Assembly (NCBI RefSeq): GCF_027924605.1
Contig: NZ_AP027042.1
Coordinates: forward strand, 4,813,524 to 4,877,523
Direction: 5' to 3'
Origin: Dyella sp. GSA-30
GTDB lineage: Bacteria; Pseudomonadota; Gammaproteobacteria; Xanthomonadales; Rhodanobacteraceae
Length of the DNA stretch: 64,000 nucleotides
Shown here: positions 1 to 9,640 of the stretch, piece after piece
Numbering within the stretch: the stretch's first letter is position 1
How the letters are laid out: each line of letters begins with the position of its first letter
Program-made: the position numbers and the translations under genes
The notes under the pieces: model-generated
What the model saw: the letters and a program-made list of their open reading frames with translations, nothing else
The model's database searches: none
What the model was told of the DNA's origin: nothing

Positions 1-2238
1 AATCTGCAAGCCAATTACGAACAGATCCCGCTCAAGGAATACGCCGAGAACGCCTACCTCGATTATTCGATGTATGTCGTGCTCGACCGCGCCCTGCCCT
101 CCGTCCGCGACGGCTTGAAGCCGGTCCAGCGCCGCATCATCTACGCCATGAGCGAGCTCGGACTGCCGGCGAGCGCCAAGCCGAAGAAATCGGCGCGCAC
201 CGTCGGTGATGTCATCGGTAAATTCCATCCGCATGGCGACAGCGCCTGCTACGAAGCGATGGTGTTGATGGCGCAGCCGTTCTCCTATCGCTATCCGCTG
301 ATCGACGGCCAGGGCAACTTCGGTTCGCCCGACGATCCGAAGAGCTTCGCGGCGATGCGTTACACCGAATCGAAGCTGCGGCCGATCGCCGATGTACTGC
401 TGGGCGAACTGGGGCTGGGCACCGTGGACTGGGTCGCCAACTTCGACGGCACCATGGAAGAACCGAGCTGGCTGCCCGCGCGCCTGCCGCACGTGCTGCT
501 CAATGGCTCGATGGGTATCGCCGTGGGCATGGCCACGGATATCCCGCCGCACAACCTGCGTGAAATCACCAGCGCCTGCATCCGCCTGCTGGACGATCCG
601 GATGCCACCGTCGCCGACCTGTGCGAACACGTGCGCGGCCCGGACTACCCGACCGCCGCGGAAATCATCACGCCGCGCAGCGAACTGCTGGCGATGTACA
701 AGACCGGCAACGGCTCGGCGCGTGCACGCGCGGTGTATGAACGCGAAGACGGCAACATCGTCATCACCGCATTGCCGCACCAGGTCAGCCCGTCGAAGAT
801 CCTCGAGCAGATCGCCGCGCAGATGCGCGCGAAAAAGCTGCCGATGATCGAAGACCTGCGCGACGAGTCCGATCACGAGAACCCGATCCGCCTGGTGATC
901 GTGCCGCGCTCGAACCGCGTCGACGCCGACGAGATGATGCAGCATCTGTTCGCTACCACGGACCTGGAAAAGAGCTTCCGCATCAACCTCAACATGATCG
1001 GCCTGGACGGCCGTCCGCAGGTGAAGGATCTCAAGCGCATCCTCAGCGAGTGGCTGGTCTTCCGTACCGATACGGTCATGCGCCGACTCAACCATCGCCT
1101 GGCCAAGGTCGAGCGCCGACTGCACTTGTTGGAAGGCTTGCGCATCGCCTACCTCAATCTGGACGAAGTGATCCGCATCGTTCGCACCGAGGAAGAACCC
1201 AAGCCGGTGCTGATGGCGCGCTTCAAGCTGTCCGACGAACAGACCGACTACATCCTCGAAACCAAGCTGCGCCAGCTGGCCCGCCTGGAAGAGATGAAGA
1301 TCAACGCCGAGCGCGACCAGCTCGAAGAAGAGCGCGCGCGCATCAACGTGTTGCTGAAGTCGCCGGCCAAGCTCAAGAGCCTGATCAAGGACGAACTGCG
1401 CGCCGATGCCGCCAAGTACGGCGACGACCGTCGCTCGCCGCTGGTCGAACGTGAAGTGGCGCAGGCACTGGACGAGAGCGCGTTAGTCGCCAGCGAACCG
1501 GTAACCGTGGTGCTCAGCCAGAAGGGTTGGATCCGCGCCGCCAAGGGGCACGATATCGATGCCGACGGCCTGTCCTATCGCGAAGGCGACAGTCTACTTG
1601 CCGCGGTGAAGGCCCGTACCACGCAACAAATAGCCGTGATCGACTCCACCGGTCGCAGCTATTCCACGCCGGCGCACACGTTGCCTTCCGCGCGCGGCAA
1701 CGGCGATCCGCTGACCGGCCGCTTCACGCCACCATCAGGCGCCAGCTTCGATGCCCTGGTCGCCGGAGACAACGACACGCGTCTGATCCTCGCGACCAAT
1801 TTCGGCTATGGCTTCGTCACCCGCTTCGAGGCGCTGACCGGCCGCAACAAGGCCGGCAAGCAGATCATCAGCCTGAGTGACGGCTCCAAAGTGCTGCAGC
1901 CGCAGATCAGCACCGATCCGTCGCGCGACCGCATCGTGGTGGTGACGACCGAAGGCCATCTGCTGATGTTCTCGGTCGCCGAGCTGCCGGAACTCGACAA
2001 GGGCAAGGGCAACAAGCTGATCGAAATCCCCAAGGCCAAGCTGAGCTCGGGCGACGAGCGCGTTGCCGGCGTGGCCGTGGTCACCGAGGGCAAGGGCGAA
2101 GTCACGCTCTATGCCGGACAGCGCAAGCTCACCCTGCGCTGGTCGGACCTGGTCGAATTCGGTGGCAACCGCGCCACACGCGGTGGAGTCTTGCCACGCG
2201 GGCTGCGACGCGTCGAGAGCATCCAGACCACTGGCTGA
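1..2238 (+). CDS. parC: DNA topoisomerase IV subunit A (5' end outside window)
   Basis: This is the breakage-reunion subunit of topoisomerase IV, which with ParE decatenates and relaxes daughter chromosomes. The frame is open from base 1, and the first residues (ending in [10 protein letters not shown]) match the usual ParC N-terminus, so only a short piece including the start codon is missing; the ATG at 70 is internal. The active-site tyrosine is in AAMRYTES (codon 361-363). The quinolone-resistance region reads [10 protein letters not shown], with the wild-type Ser (241-243) and Glu (253-255). The C-terminal beta-pinwheel region is shorter and more ParC-like than GyrA-like. The gene ends against a hairpin shared with the convergent protease gene. 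ParC rather than GyrA is inferred from length and the N-terminal sequence. Confidence 0.95.
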   Translation, partial: NLQANYEQIPLKEYAENAYLDYSMYVVLDRALPSVRDGLKPVQRRIIYAMSELGLPASAKPKKSARTVGDVIGKFHPHGDSACYEAMVLMAQPFSYRYPLIDGQGNFGSPDDPKSFAAMRYTESKLRPIADVLLGELGLGTVDWVANFDGTMEEPSWLPARLPHVLLNGSMGIAVGMATDIPPHNLREITSACIRLLDDPDATVADLCEHVRGPDYPTAAEIITPRSELLAMYKTGNGSARARAVYEREDGNIVITALPHQVSPSKILEQIAAQMRAKKLPMIEDLRDESDHENPIRLVIVPRSNRVDADEMMQHLFATTDLEKSFRINLNMIGLDGRPQVKDLKRILSEWLVFRTDTVMRRLNHRLAKVERRLHLLEGLRIAYLNLDEVIRIVRTEEEPKPVLMARFKLSDEQTDYILETKLRQLARLEEMKINAERDQLEEERARINVLLKSPAKLKSLIKDELRADAAKYGDDRRSPLVEREVAQALDESALVASEPVTVVLSQKGWIRAAKGHDIDADGLSYREGDSLLAAVKARTTQQIAVIDSTGRSYSTPAHTLPSARGNGDPLTGRFTPPSGASFDALVAGDNDTRLILATNFGYGFVTRFEALTGRNKAGKQIISLSDGSKVLQPQISTDPSRDRIVVVTTEGHLLMFSVAELPELDKGKGNKLIEIPKAKLSSGDERVAGVAVVTEGKGEVTLYAGQRKLTLRWSDLVEFGGNRATRGGVLPRGLRRVESIQTTG

Positions 2239-2246
2239 TGTCCATA

Positions 2247-2277
2247 CGATGCTCCGTGCCAAACGCACGGAGCATCG
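2247..2277. terminator. Hairpin between convergent parC and protease genes
   Basis: A perfect 13-bp stem (CGATGCTCCGTGC and its complement) with a CAAAC loop lies just after the parC stop. It has no T-run, so it is a probable bidirectional or Rho-assisted terminator rather than a classical intrinsic one. Confidence 0.5.
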
Positions 2278-2293
2278 CGCACCCGTTGGCACG

Positions 2294-3820
2294 CTAGCGG
2301 AAGTCGCGAAAACCGATAGGCGAGGCATTGCCCGCGGAGTCCAATCCGTAGGCGCAGAACCGCCATGGCGCACCCGACTTGGCAAGTGTCGTCAACATGC
2401 CCCGGCGCTGCCAACGATACCCGTCCATATCCTGACAATCCGTCTCGTCCGAAGGACCAAACTTGATCACTGCCACCTGGGTATCGTGATAAGCCTCACG
2501 TGCCGTTACCTGCCAGCGATCCTCTTCGTCGAACGGAACATCGATGACAGGCGCCTGGGCAGGCGGGGTATCGTCGATCTTGCGCAATTGCATTGTCGCG
2601 TTTGCCACCGATTGCCAGATGTCGCTACCGGCCCGTTTACCCACGGCGCACAGCATGTGGATGCCCTCGACCGGTTGCATCGCTAATGTTTCCAACGGCT
2701 GCGTCTCCACTGATAACGGCAGGCCGTAACCCCATTCGTCGGCGCAGATCGTCTCCGTGGCAAGACCCTCCTTGTAACGAATTAACTCGAACTGCGGATC
2801 GATAGCCAGATCCCTGCGCGGAACCTGGCAAGCGCCGGCCTCATCCGGAACGCAGGACTGGCTGTCCCATCCAGAGTGCAGCCGCTGCAAAGGGATGCCA
2901 TCGCCCTGATCGAGCTTGTGTATATCGAGCTCGCCCTGCGGCGTAAGGGCCAACGCCACCGTATCTACTGGGATGTAATAGCTGGCGCCTTCGCGGGCTA
3001 CGTGCCCCGATCCGGCGACCTCACACGGCCGGCCGGGACCGCATCCTGTATAGCCACGGTCGACCGTAGTGTTGAGTACGCCTACTACCCGGTCTACTCC
3101 CTCGGCCATCACGGGAGAACCTGACGTGCCGCCGGATACACCCGCGCAATCGTTAGCTACGGCGTCTTTCCAGAACCACGGCGAGTAGTTTTCGTAGATA
3201 TCTGTCGGGCGGCGAGCGGAACAAGATGCATAACGCATGAACTTTTCATCCTGCGGGACGCCAACCACAGGAATCTGAACCAGCTCGATCGGCATGCCAT
3301 CGTAGGATGGCCGCGTCTGCAGGCGCATCGGCGCGACGTTCAATCGACTCAGGTCAGCATAAGTGGCGTCGAGTTCCAGGACGGCAAGATCCCTGTTTTT
3401 CATGCTTGCATAAAGCACTCGGGCAACCGGAAAAGACTGATGCTCGGCCTGGGTATCGATGAAGAATGCCGGCGTATAGGTCCAGGACTCAGGCGCAGCC
3501 TGGTCGGTAATGACCTCGTTTGTCGTCATCGTGTCCTTGACGCAATGACCTGCCGTAAGAATTAGTGCACGACGATCGGGAGCCGGTTCTGCAGAACCGG
3601 CAATTAATGTTGCCGTGCAATGGCTGCCCGCAATCAATTGACCTGCAGCGCGAAAGCGCGATGCCTCGGGATCTGTCGACCTCAACAACCTCGCTTCGCT
3701 TTGTTGCCCTTCTGTCTTGTTTAGGTGGCTCTGGGTAGCAGTAGCGGACTGCGCATGGACCGCGATCAAGGCCACTCCCGTCGCTAGCGCCATGACAGCT
3801 ACGACTCTCTTCTTGAACAT
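2294..3820 (-). CDS. Secreted trypsin-like serine protease
   Basis: This 508-residue chymotrypsin-fold (S1/V8-like) protease is predicted to be exported. The start at 3820 follows a good GAAGGAG ribosome site 5 bases upstream; an upstream in-frame start at 3847 lacks one. A signal peptide runs from MFKKRVVAVM to about AHA-QSA. The catalytic triad is visible: His92 in LTAGHC, Asp144 in NRDLAVLEL and Ser233 in GTSGSP. About 240 residues of C-terminal extension with several cysteines follow and are not assignable by eye; they may be a binding or export domain. The gene uses more A/T at third positions than its neighbours and stands alone between parC and a small exported protein, so acquisition by transfer is possible. 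The substrate is unknown. Confidence 0.82.
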   Translation of the reverse strand: MFKKRVVAVMALATGVALIAVHAQSATATQSHLNKTEGQQSEARLLRSTDPEASRFRAAGQLIAGSHCTATLIAGSAEPAPDRRALILTAGHCVKDTMTTNEVITDQAAPESWTYTPAFFIDTQAEHQSFPVARVLYASMKNRDLAVLELDATYADLSRLNVAPMRLQTRPSYDGMPIELVQIPVVGVPQDEKFMRYASCSARRPTDIYENYSPWFWKDAVANDCAGVSGGTSGSPVMAEGVDRVVGVLNTTVDRGYTGCGPGRPCEVAGSGHVAREGASYYIPVDTVALALTPQGELDIHKLDQGDGIPLQRLHSGWDSQSCVPDEAGACQVPRRDLAIDPQFELIRYKEGLATETICADEWGYGLPLSVETQPLETLAMQPVEGIHMLCAVGKRAGSDIWQSVANATMQLRKIDDTPPAQAPVIDVPFDEEDRWQVTAREAYHDTQVAVIKFGPSDETDCQDMDGYRWQRRGMLTTLAKSGAPWRFCAYGLDSAGNASPIGFRDFR

Positions 3821-4067
3821 GACGACTCCTTCGTCAATTAAAGGCACGTAAGCCTCTCAAACCAAGAACGCCAGCGACGTGACCTTTGACACGTAGATCT
3901 GTCAGCCAAATAAGGCTTTTTTAGAGGGCAATAGTTCATAAATGATGTCCTAGCTCGCTGAGACGCCATGTCAGGAACTTCTTAACGCCGCCAGACGTCC
4001 AAAGCGCTACGGTGCACGCATTGACGCGCGATGCGTTGAATGCACTGAATCCAAGAGGCAGAACACG

Positions 4068-4538
4068 ATGAACCGAGCCCTGATCGCAATCGCAGTCTGC
4101 CTGACGGCGTTGGGCGCACAGGCGCAAAGCGCCACCCCGCCGTTGAATCTGAAGCTACCCAACGACATGCCGCCGGCCATGGCGCCCGCGTCGAGCAGCA
4201 CAGCGGCCGCCAAACCCAGCTCCGGCGCTACCGCCTCCAGCGATAGCAACAGCACCAAGCCCAAGGATGCGCCTGGCGTGTATTACGGCGACACCAGCGG
4301 ACGCACCTACCACGAGGACGAGGACCGCGTGGCCGCGGCCCGCCAGGATTGCGACGACGCCACCTACAACAACACCCAGGTCCACGGCAGCGTGGGCATG
4401 GGCGTGGTCAGCGGCAGCCACTTCGGCGGCAGCTACCAAACCGGTGACGTCAACTTCACCAAACGCACCGGCAGCTGCGATCACCCGACCGGCGGGGTCA
4501 GCGTGTCGATCGGCGTGGGGCAGTTCCACGGGCATTGA
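4068..4538 (+). CDS. Small exported protein of unknown function
   Basis: I do not recognise this 156-residue protein. It begins with a clear signal peptide (MNRALIAIAVCLTALGAQAQ, cleavage near AQA-QS). A low-complexity Ala/Ser/Pro/Thr linker of about 40 residues follows, then a segment rich in Gly, Ser, His and Asp with two cysteines in the C-terminal half (near DCDDA and GSCDHP). Periplasmic or surface location is inferred. It is monocistronic, with 247 bases upstream and 132 downstream. Confidence 0.65.
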   Translation: MNRALIAIAVCLTALGAQAQSATPPLNLKLPNDMPPAMAPASSSTAAAKPSSGATASSDSNSTKPKDAPGVYYGDTSGRTYHEDEDRVAAARQDCDDATYNNTQVHGSVGMGVVSGSHFGGSYQTGDVNFTKRTGSCDHPTGGVSVSIGVGQFHGH

Positions 4539-4670
4539 ACCTGGCCTGATCCCCCCGGAAAGTTCTCAGAAAGAGTCCAGCCCCACACTGGAAGCTCAAT
4601 CTCAGCTCTTCCCGGTGCCCATGCTCCCTGCCGTCTTGTCCCACGTCGTCGCGCCTAAGGCGGTCCGTTC

Positions 4671-5510
4671 ATGATCGAAAACGTCGAATTCCGCTTCGAA
4701 GGCGGACGCGCCGGCGTGCTGCTGATTCATGGCCTGACCGGCACGCCGGCGGAAATGCGCCTGGTCGGCAAGGGCCTGAGCCGGGCTGGCTTTTCCGTGT
4801 ACGGCATGCAGCTGGCCGGGCATTGCGGCAGCGTCGAAGACCTGCTGAAAACCGGTTGGCAGGACTGGTACGCCAGTGTCGAGGCCGCGGCGGAGAAGTT
4901 TCGCCATGAAGTCGACCACCTGTTTGTCGCCGGCCTGTCGATGGGCGCCGTGCTGTCGCTCAAGCTCGCCGCCGAGCGCCCCGAGTGGATCAAGGGCGTC
5001 GGTGTCTACGGCGCGACGTTCCGTTACGACGGCTGGGCCACACCCTGGTACAACCGACTGTCGTTCCTGCTGCCGCTGATCGGCAAGTTCGGCATCGGCA
5101 AGCACCGGATGGTGCATGAAAACGAGCCTTACGGCATTCGCGACGAACGCCTGCGCGCGCAGGTGGCCGGTCTGATGCTCGGCGGTAACAGCGCCGCCGC
5201 CGGACTCCCGGGCAATCCCTGGCCCTCGCTGGCGGAGATGTACAACATGGCCAAGGTGGTGCGCCGCGATCTGCCGCGCGTACAGGCGCCGTGTCTGGTG
5301 GCGCATGCGCTCGAAGACGACATCGCCAGCGTCGCCAATGCGCGTCTGGTCGAGGAAGGCGTCTCCGGTCCGGTGGAAATGCTGATGCTCAAAGACAGCT
5401 ACCACATGATCACGATCGATCGCGAGCGTCGCCTGCTTACCGAACGCTCCGCGGAGTTCTTCGGTCGCGTTGCCGATACGTACAAGCCCGCCGCGCGCGC
5501 AGCGGCCTGA
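4671..5510 (+). CDS. Alpha/beta hydrolase, carboxylesterase-like
   Basis: This is a 279-residue cytoplasmic serine hydrolase with the fold of Est30-type carboxylesterases and monoacylglycerol lipases. The oxyanion segment LLIHGLTGTP (residues 17-26) precedes the nucleophile elbow GLSMG with Ser90. A probable acid lies in ALEDDIAS and the base histidine in DSYHMI near the C-terminus. There is no signal peptide. It is 10 bases upstream of the first small membrane protein of the next run, so it probably belongs to the same transcription unit and may remove an acyl or ester group in that pathway. The substrate cannot be read from the sequence. Confidence 0.82.
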   Translation: MIENVEFRFEGGRAGVLLIHGLTGTPAEMRLVGKGLSRAGFSVYGMQLAGHCGSVEDLLKTGWQDWYASVEAAAEKFRHEVDHLFVAGLSMGAVLSLKLAAERPEWIKGVGVYGATFRYDGWATPWYNRLSFLLPLIGKFGIGKHRMVHENEPYGIRDERLRAQVAGLMLGGNSAAAGLPGNPWPSLAEMYNMAKVVRRDLPRVQAPCLVAHALEDDIASVANARLVEEGVSGPVEMLMLKDSYHMITIDRERRLLTERSAEFFGRVADTYKPAARAAA

Positions 5511-5520
5511 GGGCGCGCGC

Positions 5521-5883
5521 GTGACGCCTCTGGTTGTAGTGCTCTGGCTGCTTAACGTCACCCTCGATACGGTCGGCCAACTCGCGTTCAAGGCGGCGGC
5601 CGGCGATCCCAATGCCGGCGATGGCCTGGCGCGCTGGCGCTATATGGCATCGCGGCCATGGATCTGGATCGGCATCGTGTCCTATGTGGCCGAATTCCTG
5701 GTGTGGATCGCGTTCCTTTCGCTGGTCGATCTGTCCGAAGGCGTGTTGCTGGGTTCGATCAACATCGTGGTGATCATGATTGCCGGACGCATTCTTTTCC
5801 GCGAAAAGCTCACGCCACTGCGCGTGACCGGCATCCTGCTGGTGACGCTCGGCGTGGCCATCGTCGGCGTGGCGGGAGGCTGA
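5521..5883 (+). CDS. Small multidrug-resistance/EamA-type membrane protein, first of a pair
   Basis: This 120-residue protein has four predicted membrane helices. It has the N-terminal signature of SMR proteins (VGQLAFKAAA, with the Lys of ArnE/ArnF-type flippases) and a conserved late glutamate (FREKLTPLRVTGILLV). I chose the GTG at 5521; an in-frame ATG at 5470 would overlap the hydrolase and add a non-membrane tail. It is followed 4 bases later by a second protein of the same type, as with the ArnE-ArnF heterodimer that flips undecaprenyl-phosphate aminoarabinose. A role in moving a lipid-linked amine across the inner membrane is inference. A small-molecule exporter is the alternative. Confidence 0.75.
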   Translation: MTPLVVVLWLLNVTLDTVGQLAFKAAAGDPNAGDGLARWRYMASRPWIWIGIVSYVAEFLVWIAFLSLVDLSEGVLLGSINIVVIMIAGRILFREKLTPLRVTGILLVTLGVAIVGVAGG

Positions 5884-5887
5884 GCCG

Positions 5888-6319
5888 ATGAAGCGTTTCT
5901 ACCTGATCGGCTTCACCGTGCTGGTGCTGTTCGACACCATCGTGCAGCTGAGCTTCAAATATGCCGGCAACCATGCGTTTCCGCCCGAAGCGAACTGGGC
6001 GTGGATCGTGCGTGTCTTTGGTCATCCGTGGATCTACTTTGCGGTAGTCGGCTACGTCGGCAACTTTTTTACCTGGATGACTCTGCTCAAGCACGCGCCG
6101 ATCGGGCCGGCCTTTGCCGTCACCCACCTGGAAGTGGTCAGCGTGATGCTGTTCTCGGCCTACCTGTTCCACGAGCCGCTGACCTGGCCGCGCGTACTGG
6201 GCGCGGCGGTTATTGTCGCCGGTATCGTCTGCCTGGCGTTTGCCGAAACCGGCGCGCATCCAGAAAACGATGCGCCGACCGAAGCCAAAGGGGCGCTGGG
6301 CGTAGCTGCCGGCGACTGA
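5888..6319 (+). CDS. Small multidrug-resistance/EamA-type membrane protein, second of a pair
   Basis: This 143-residue partner of the preceding gene also has four predicted helices, with QLSFKYAG in the first and LFHEPLTWPRVLGAAVIVAG covering the last loop and helix. The C-terminus carries a short polar tail of about 20 residues. The two genes are only 4 bases apart and the aminotransferase starts 9 bases downstream, which supports co-transcription. The pair most resembles ArnE/ArnF or other heteromeric SMR transporters, but no arn enzymes are present here. Confidence 0.75.
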   Translation: MKRFYLIGFTVLVLFDTIVQLSFKYAGNHAFPPEANWAWIVRVFGHPWIYFAVVGYVGNFFTWMTLLKHAPIGPAFAVTHLEVVSVMLFSAYLFHEPLTWPRVLGAAVIVAGIVCLAFAETGAHPENDAPTEAKGALGVAAGD

Positions 6320-6328
6320 GACGCGGCC

Positions 6329-7528
6329 ATGCGCGAACTTCCGCCGACTGCCGGACTTCCGCTCAACGTCACTGACCTGCGTCCGGGCAGCGCGGATTTC
6401 GCCGCGCAAGCCACCGCATGGCTCGGCACACCGCCGTTGCAACTGGAATGCTCGGGAACAGCGGCGCTGGTCGTCACGCTGCATGCCATGCGCAAGCTCA
6501 AGCCCGAACGACATGAAGTGGTCGTACCGGCCTGGACCTGTCCGCTGGTCGCACTGGCCATTCATCGCGCCGGCTTGGTACCGCGCCTTTGCGATCTTGC
6601 ACCGGATCACTACGACATGGACGCCGAACAGCTGGCGGCCGTCACGGGTCCTGACACGCTGGCGATCGTACCCACGCATATCGCCGGCCGCGTCGCTGAC
6701 GTCCATACCTCCAACACGATCGCGCGACGCGCCGGTGCCTTCGTCATCGAGGACGCCGCACAAGCTACCGGTGCGCGCCAGGATGGTCGCAGCGTCGGCC
6801 TGCTAGGCGATGCGGGCTTCTTCAGTCTGGCGGTCGGCAAAGGGCTGACCCTGTTCGAGGGAGGCCTGCTGACGGCACGCGATTCGGCCATGCGCGATGC
6901 GCTTATGGCCAGCCACAACGACATCATTCACGCCGACCCGCGCATGGACCGGCAACGCGCGCTGGAACTGACGGGCTACGCCTTGATGTATCGGCCGTCG
7001 CTGCTGTCGCTGGTCTATGGCAATCCGTTGCGCAAGGCGCTGGCCGCGAACGACCCCGTGGCCGCCGTCGGCGACGATTTCGGCCCTGATATTCCCTTGC
7101 ATACCGTCAGTCGCTGGCGACAGGCGGTCGGCGCACGTGCGCTGCCGCGACTGCATGGTTTTTTGCAGGAGACACGCAAGCAGGCACAACGGCGACTTGA
7201 ACGGTTGCGCCGCATTCCCGGCATCGTCGCATTCGACGATGCCGCCGGCGATGAAGGCGTGTGGCCATTCCTCTTGCTGTTGATGCCCAGCGAAACGGCA
7301 CGCGACGCGGCACTGAAAGAACTCTGGACCGCCGGCCTGGGCGTCAGCCGGCTGTTTATCCACGCCCTGCCCGACTATGGGTATCTGCGCGACATCGTCG
7401 CACCGACCGCATTGCCGCGAGCGCGCGACTTCGCCGCACGTTCACTGACCATCAGCAACAGCCTGTGGCTGCGCGATAGCGAATTCGCGCGCATCTGCGA
7501 CGTGCTGGAACGCACTGCCTCAGGCTAG
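6329..7528 (+). CDS. DegT/DnrJ/EryC1-type PLP aminotransferase
   Basis: This 399-residue aminotransferase belongs to the family that normally aminates nucleotide-linked keto-sugars. The phosphate-binding SGTAAL (42-47), the Asp142 that contacts the pyridine nitrogen (VIEDAAQA) and the Schiff-base Lys171 (LAVGKGLTLFEGG) are all present. The SLAVGKG context departs from the SFHxxK of typical sugar aminotransferases, so the substrate may not be a sugar. It closes the plus-strand run of hydrolase and two SMR proteins. Its stop codon is shared with that of the convergent arginase-fold gene: the CTAG at 7525-7528 supplies both. Confidence 0.83.
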   Translation: MRELPPTAGLPLNVTDLRPGSADFAAQATAWLGTPPLQLECSGTAALVVTLHAMRKLKPERHEVVVPAWTCPLVALAIHRAGLVPRLCDLAPDHYDMDAEQLAAVTGPDTLAIVPTHIAGRVADVHTSNTIARRAGAFVIEDAAQATGARQDGRSVGLLGDAGFFSLAVGKGLTLFEGGLLTARDSAMRDALMASHNDIIHADPRMDRQRALELTGYALMYRPSLLSLVYGNPLRKALAANDPVAAVGDDFGPDIPLHTVSRWRQAVGARALPRLHGFLQETRKQAQRRLERLRRIPGIVAFDDAAGDEGVWPFLLLLMPSETARDAALKELWTAGLGVSRLFIHALPDYGYLRDIVAPTALPRARDFAARSLTISNSLWLRDSEFARICDVLERTASG

Positions 7529-8400
7529 AGGCTGCTGGCCGCGATCGCTGTCAACAGCCGTGCATTCAGCGCGCGCTGTTGCGCCTGCCAGGCGTCGAGT
7601 TCGCTTTGCGGCACCGGCGTCTGGCCGTCCATGCCGCTCAGCCAGCGCTTCCACCAGGTGCGATAGCTATACGCGGATACCTCACCATTGATGTCGCTGG
7701 CGATGATGCGCCCGCGCAACGCCTCGATGATCTCCATGGCGTGATGTTCTTCAATACGCCCCTGATCCCAATTGGTACGTGCGGTATCGATACTGAAAGC
7801 ATCCTTGTCGATCGAAAGATAGGTCGCCTGCGGCGCGCTGCGCAGCTGCGCCACGAAGGCGGCCGTCAAGGCATCGGGATCGTCGTAACGCCGGAAGGCG
7901 TCGCCAATGCCAAGTTTCGCCGCCCAGGCAACGTCTACGTCCATGCACCAATAGCTCAACTTGCCAGCACGCAACGGCTGCAAGTAGTTCTCCCACGCGT
8001 GCTTGGCGCCGATGTCGCCTGACGTGATGCCGACCACATGCACGTGACTCACATAAGGAAGCATCGCCACCTTGCGCACCCATGAGCCGCAGTGGATGCC
8101 CCAGGGAAAACGCATATTGTCCGGATGGTTGTCGAACACCACCAATTGAAACGGACCCTTGCCGCGTTGACGCTCCACCAGCGGCCAGGTGAGATGGTGA
8201 TAATCGCCCGACCCCATCAGCACGGTGCCGTAATCGGCCGGCATCTGCGTATCGAGGTGCTTGCGCAAGGTACTGAACGTACCCAGCGTGCAGCCGAAGC
8301 GGATCGCTTCCTGCCAGTCGTTCAAGGCAATGACCGTCGCACCGGGCAGCTCGCCAATGGAACTGTCGAAATCAAGAATCAGCGGATCACGCTTGCTCAT
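7525..8400 (-). CDS. Arginase/ureohydrolase-fold protein
   Basis: This 291-residue protein has the ureohydrolase metal-site motifs in variant form. GSGDYHH (63-69) replaces GGDHS, DNHPDN (90-95) replaces DAHxD, and SIDKDAF (196-202) replaces SxDxDxxDP. Family members cleave guanidino or amidino groups (arginase, agmatinase), formamides, or acetyl groups in the related deacetylase fold. The motif changes argue against plain arginase. The start at 8400 overlaps the end of the upstream GNAT gene by 14 bases, so the two are translationally coupled; an in-frame upstream start at 8439 lies inside that gene. Its job is probably tied to an amine made by the neighbouring enzymes. Confidence 0.72.
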   Translation of the reverse strand: MSKRDPLILDFDSSIGELPGATVIALNDWQEAIRFGCTLGTFSTLRKHLDTQMPADYGTVLMGSGDYHHLTWPLVERQRGKGPFQLVVFDNHPDNMRFPWGIHCGSWVRKVAMLPYVSHVHVVGITSGDIGAKHAWENYLQPLRAGKLSYWCMDVDVAWAAKLGIGDAFRRYDDPDALTAAFVAQLRSAPQATYLSIDKDAFSIDTARTNWDQGRIEEHHAMEIIEALRGRIIASDINGEVSAYSYRTWWKRWLSGMDGQTPVPQSELDAWQAQQRALNARLLTAIAASSL

Positions 8401-9445
8401 GCGTCGCCCATTGGCTGTCGCTTTCAAAGAATCGGCCAAGTCGCCGCGCCAGTGCGCGCAATAACGGATTGCGCAAATAGATCGCGTGCCGGGTCAGGGT
8501 AAATTTTGCGCCGAGATAGGATTTGATCTCGGGATCGGTCCAGCCGGCGACATAGTGGGTCAGGCCACGTTCGCGCGCCCAGGCCAGGTTGTGAAACCAG
8601 CTGGTGAAGTACAGATTGTGCTCGCGTGCGGCGGGATAGACAAAGCCGACGTATTTGTCGATCAACTTGCCGTCGACCACAAAACAGATGTTCCAACCGA
8701 TCATCGCCTCTTCATGGCGGTAGACGAAAATCACGCCGTTCACCGCTGCATCGCGTAACACAGCGGCGAAGAAGTCGCGGCTCAGCCGATCGAAATGGAT
8801 TTCGCTCTGTGCATAGACGTTTTCATATAAAGCATAAAATTGGTCCACCAGCGCATCGGCAGCGAAGCACGCATCCCCGCAGCGCACGACCTCCACCTCG
8901 ACCTGTTCGCGCTTGCGCAACTTGCGGCGTATATCCTTTCGGCGTCCCGAGGAAAGACGGGCGAGGTATTCGTCCTCGTTCGCAAAGTCGATGGGCACAT
9001 AGGCCAATGCCTGGCCTTCGAGCAAAATGAAGCCCTCGTTCGCGCAAGCGTCTGCAAACGCCTGGTTCCAGTGATTGCTGGCATCGTCGAGCAAAGGCGA
9101 CACCGAAGGGATGTCCTTGACGACCGAGAGTCGCTGCTGCCTGCCGATGGCCTGGCGCAAGGCACCGGGCAACGTATCGGCGTTCGCATCGCGGGGGAAC
9201 AAGGCGTATTCGGAAACCGTAGTGCCGACAAAGGTCGTGCGCCAGCGCAAGAGGCGTCCCCACCAGCGGTATCCCGGTGCAGCCAGCATGCGCTTGCGCA
9301 CCGGGGCGTCGGCAGTCGTCAACAGATCGAAGGCCGCGGCGAAGGCCGGCGTACCCGCCGCATCCAGCACACGAAAATCGACAGGAGGATGCTCGGCGAA
9401 CTTCGCCACCAGGGCGTCGGGCTCGAGCTGATTCAGGTACCGCAC
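8387..9445 (-). CDS. GNAT/FemAB-like acyl or aminoacyl transferase
   Basis: This 352-residue protein looks like the double-GNAT family related to FemAB and to acyl-ACP-dependent N-acyltransferases. A variable N-terminal half is followed by a conserved half with SSGRRKDIRRKLRKRE, FVYRHEEAMIGWNICF, YVGFVYPAAREHNLYF and GWTDPEIKSYLGAKFT. The likely start is GTG at 9445; no ATG is placed sensibly before residue 54. It lies divergently 195 bases from an acyl carrier protein gene. That spacing makes it plausible that it moves an acyl chain from this ACP to an amine, as OlsB does for ornithine lipids; that role is inference. Confidence 0.68.
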   Translation of the reverse strand: MRYLNQLEPDALVAKFAEHPPVDFRVLDAAGTPAFAAAFDLLTTADAPVRKRMLAAPGYRWWGRLLRWRTTFVGTTVSEYALFPRDANADTLPGALRQAIGRQQRLSVVKDIPSVSPLLDDASNHWNQAFADACANEGFILLEGQALAYVPIDFANEDEYLARLSSGRRKDIRRKLRKREQVEVEVVRCGDACFAADALVDQFYALYENVYAQSEIHFDRLSRDFFAAVLRDAAVNGVIFVYRHEEAMIGWNICFVVDGKLIDKYVGFVYPAAREHNLYFTSWFHNLAWARERGLTHYVAGWTDPEIKSYLGAKFTLTRHAIYLRNPLLRALARRLGRFFESDSQWATHEQA

Positions 9446-9640
9446 GCGTCAGGATTCCACCGCAAACCGACGCATAGCATACGACCGCGCGCCTCCGGGT
9501 TCGAAAAGCCCGGCGAAAGGTTCGAGGATCAACGTCCCCATCGACCCCAGCTGGACAACGCCCAACGAGTTCGTCAGGCTTGCGAAAGCGGCGGGCGCAT
9601 CGCGTCCAAAACCTCCTTTTTGGATAAGAGGACAGCGAAA

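Noticed and set aside
1735-2385. 216-codon minus-strand frame opposite parC
   Set aside because: It is the complement of a highly conserved gene and crosses its terminator hairpin.
5470-5520. N-terminal extension of the first SMR protein from ATG 5470
   Set aside because: It overlaps the hydrolase end and adds a Pro/Arg-rich stretch before the first membrane helix, unlike the family.
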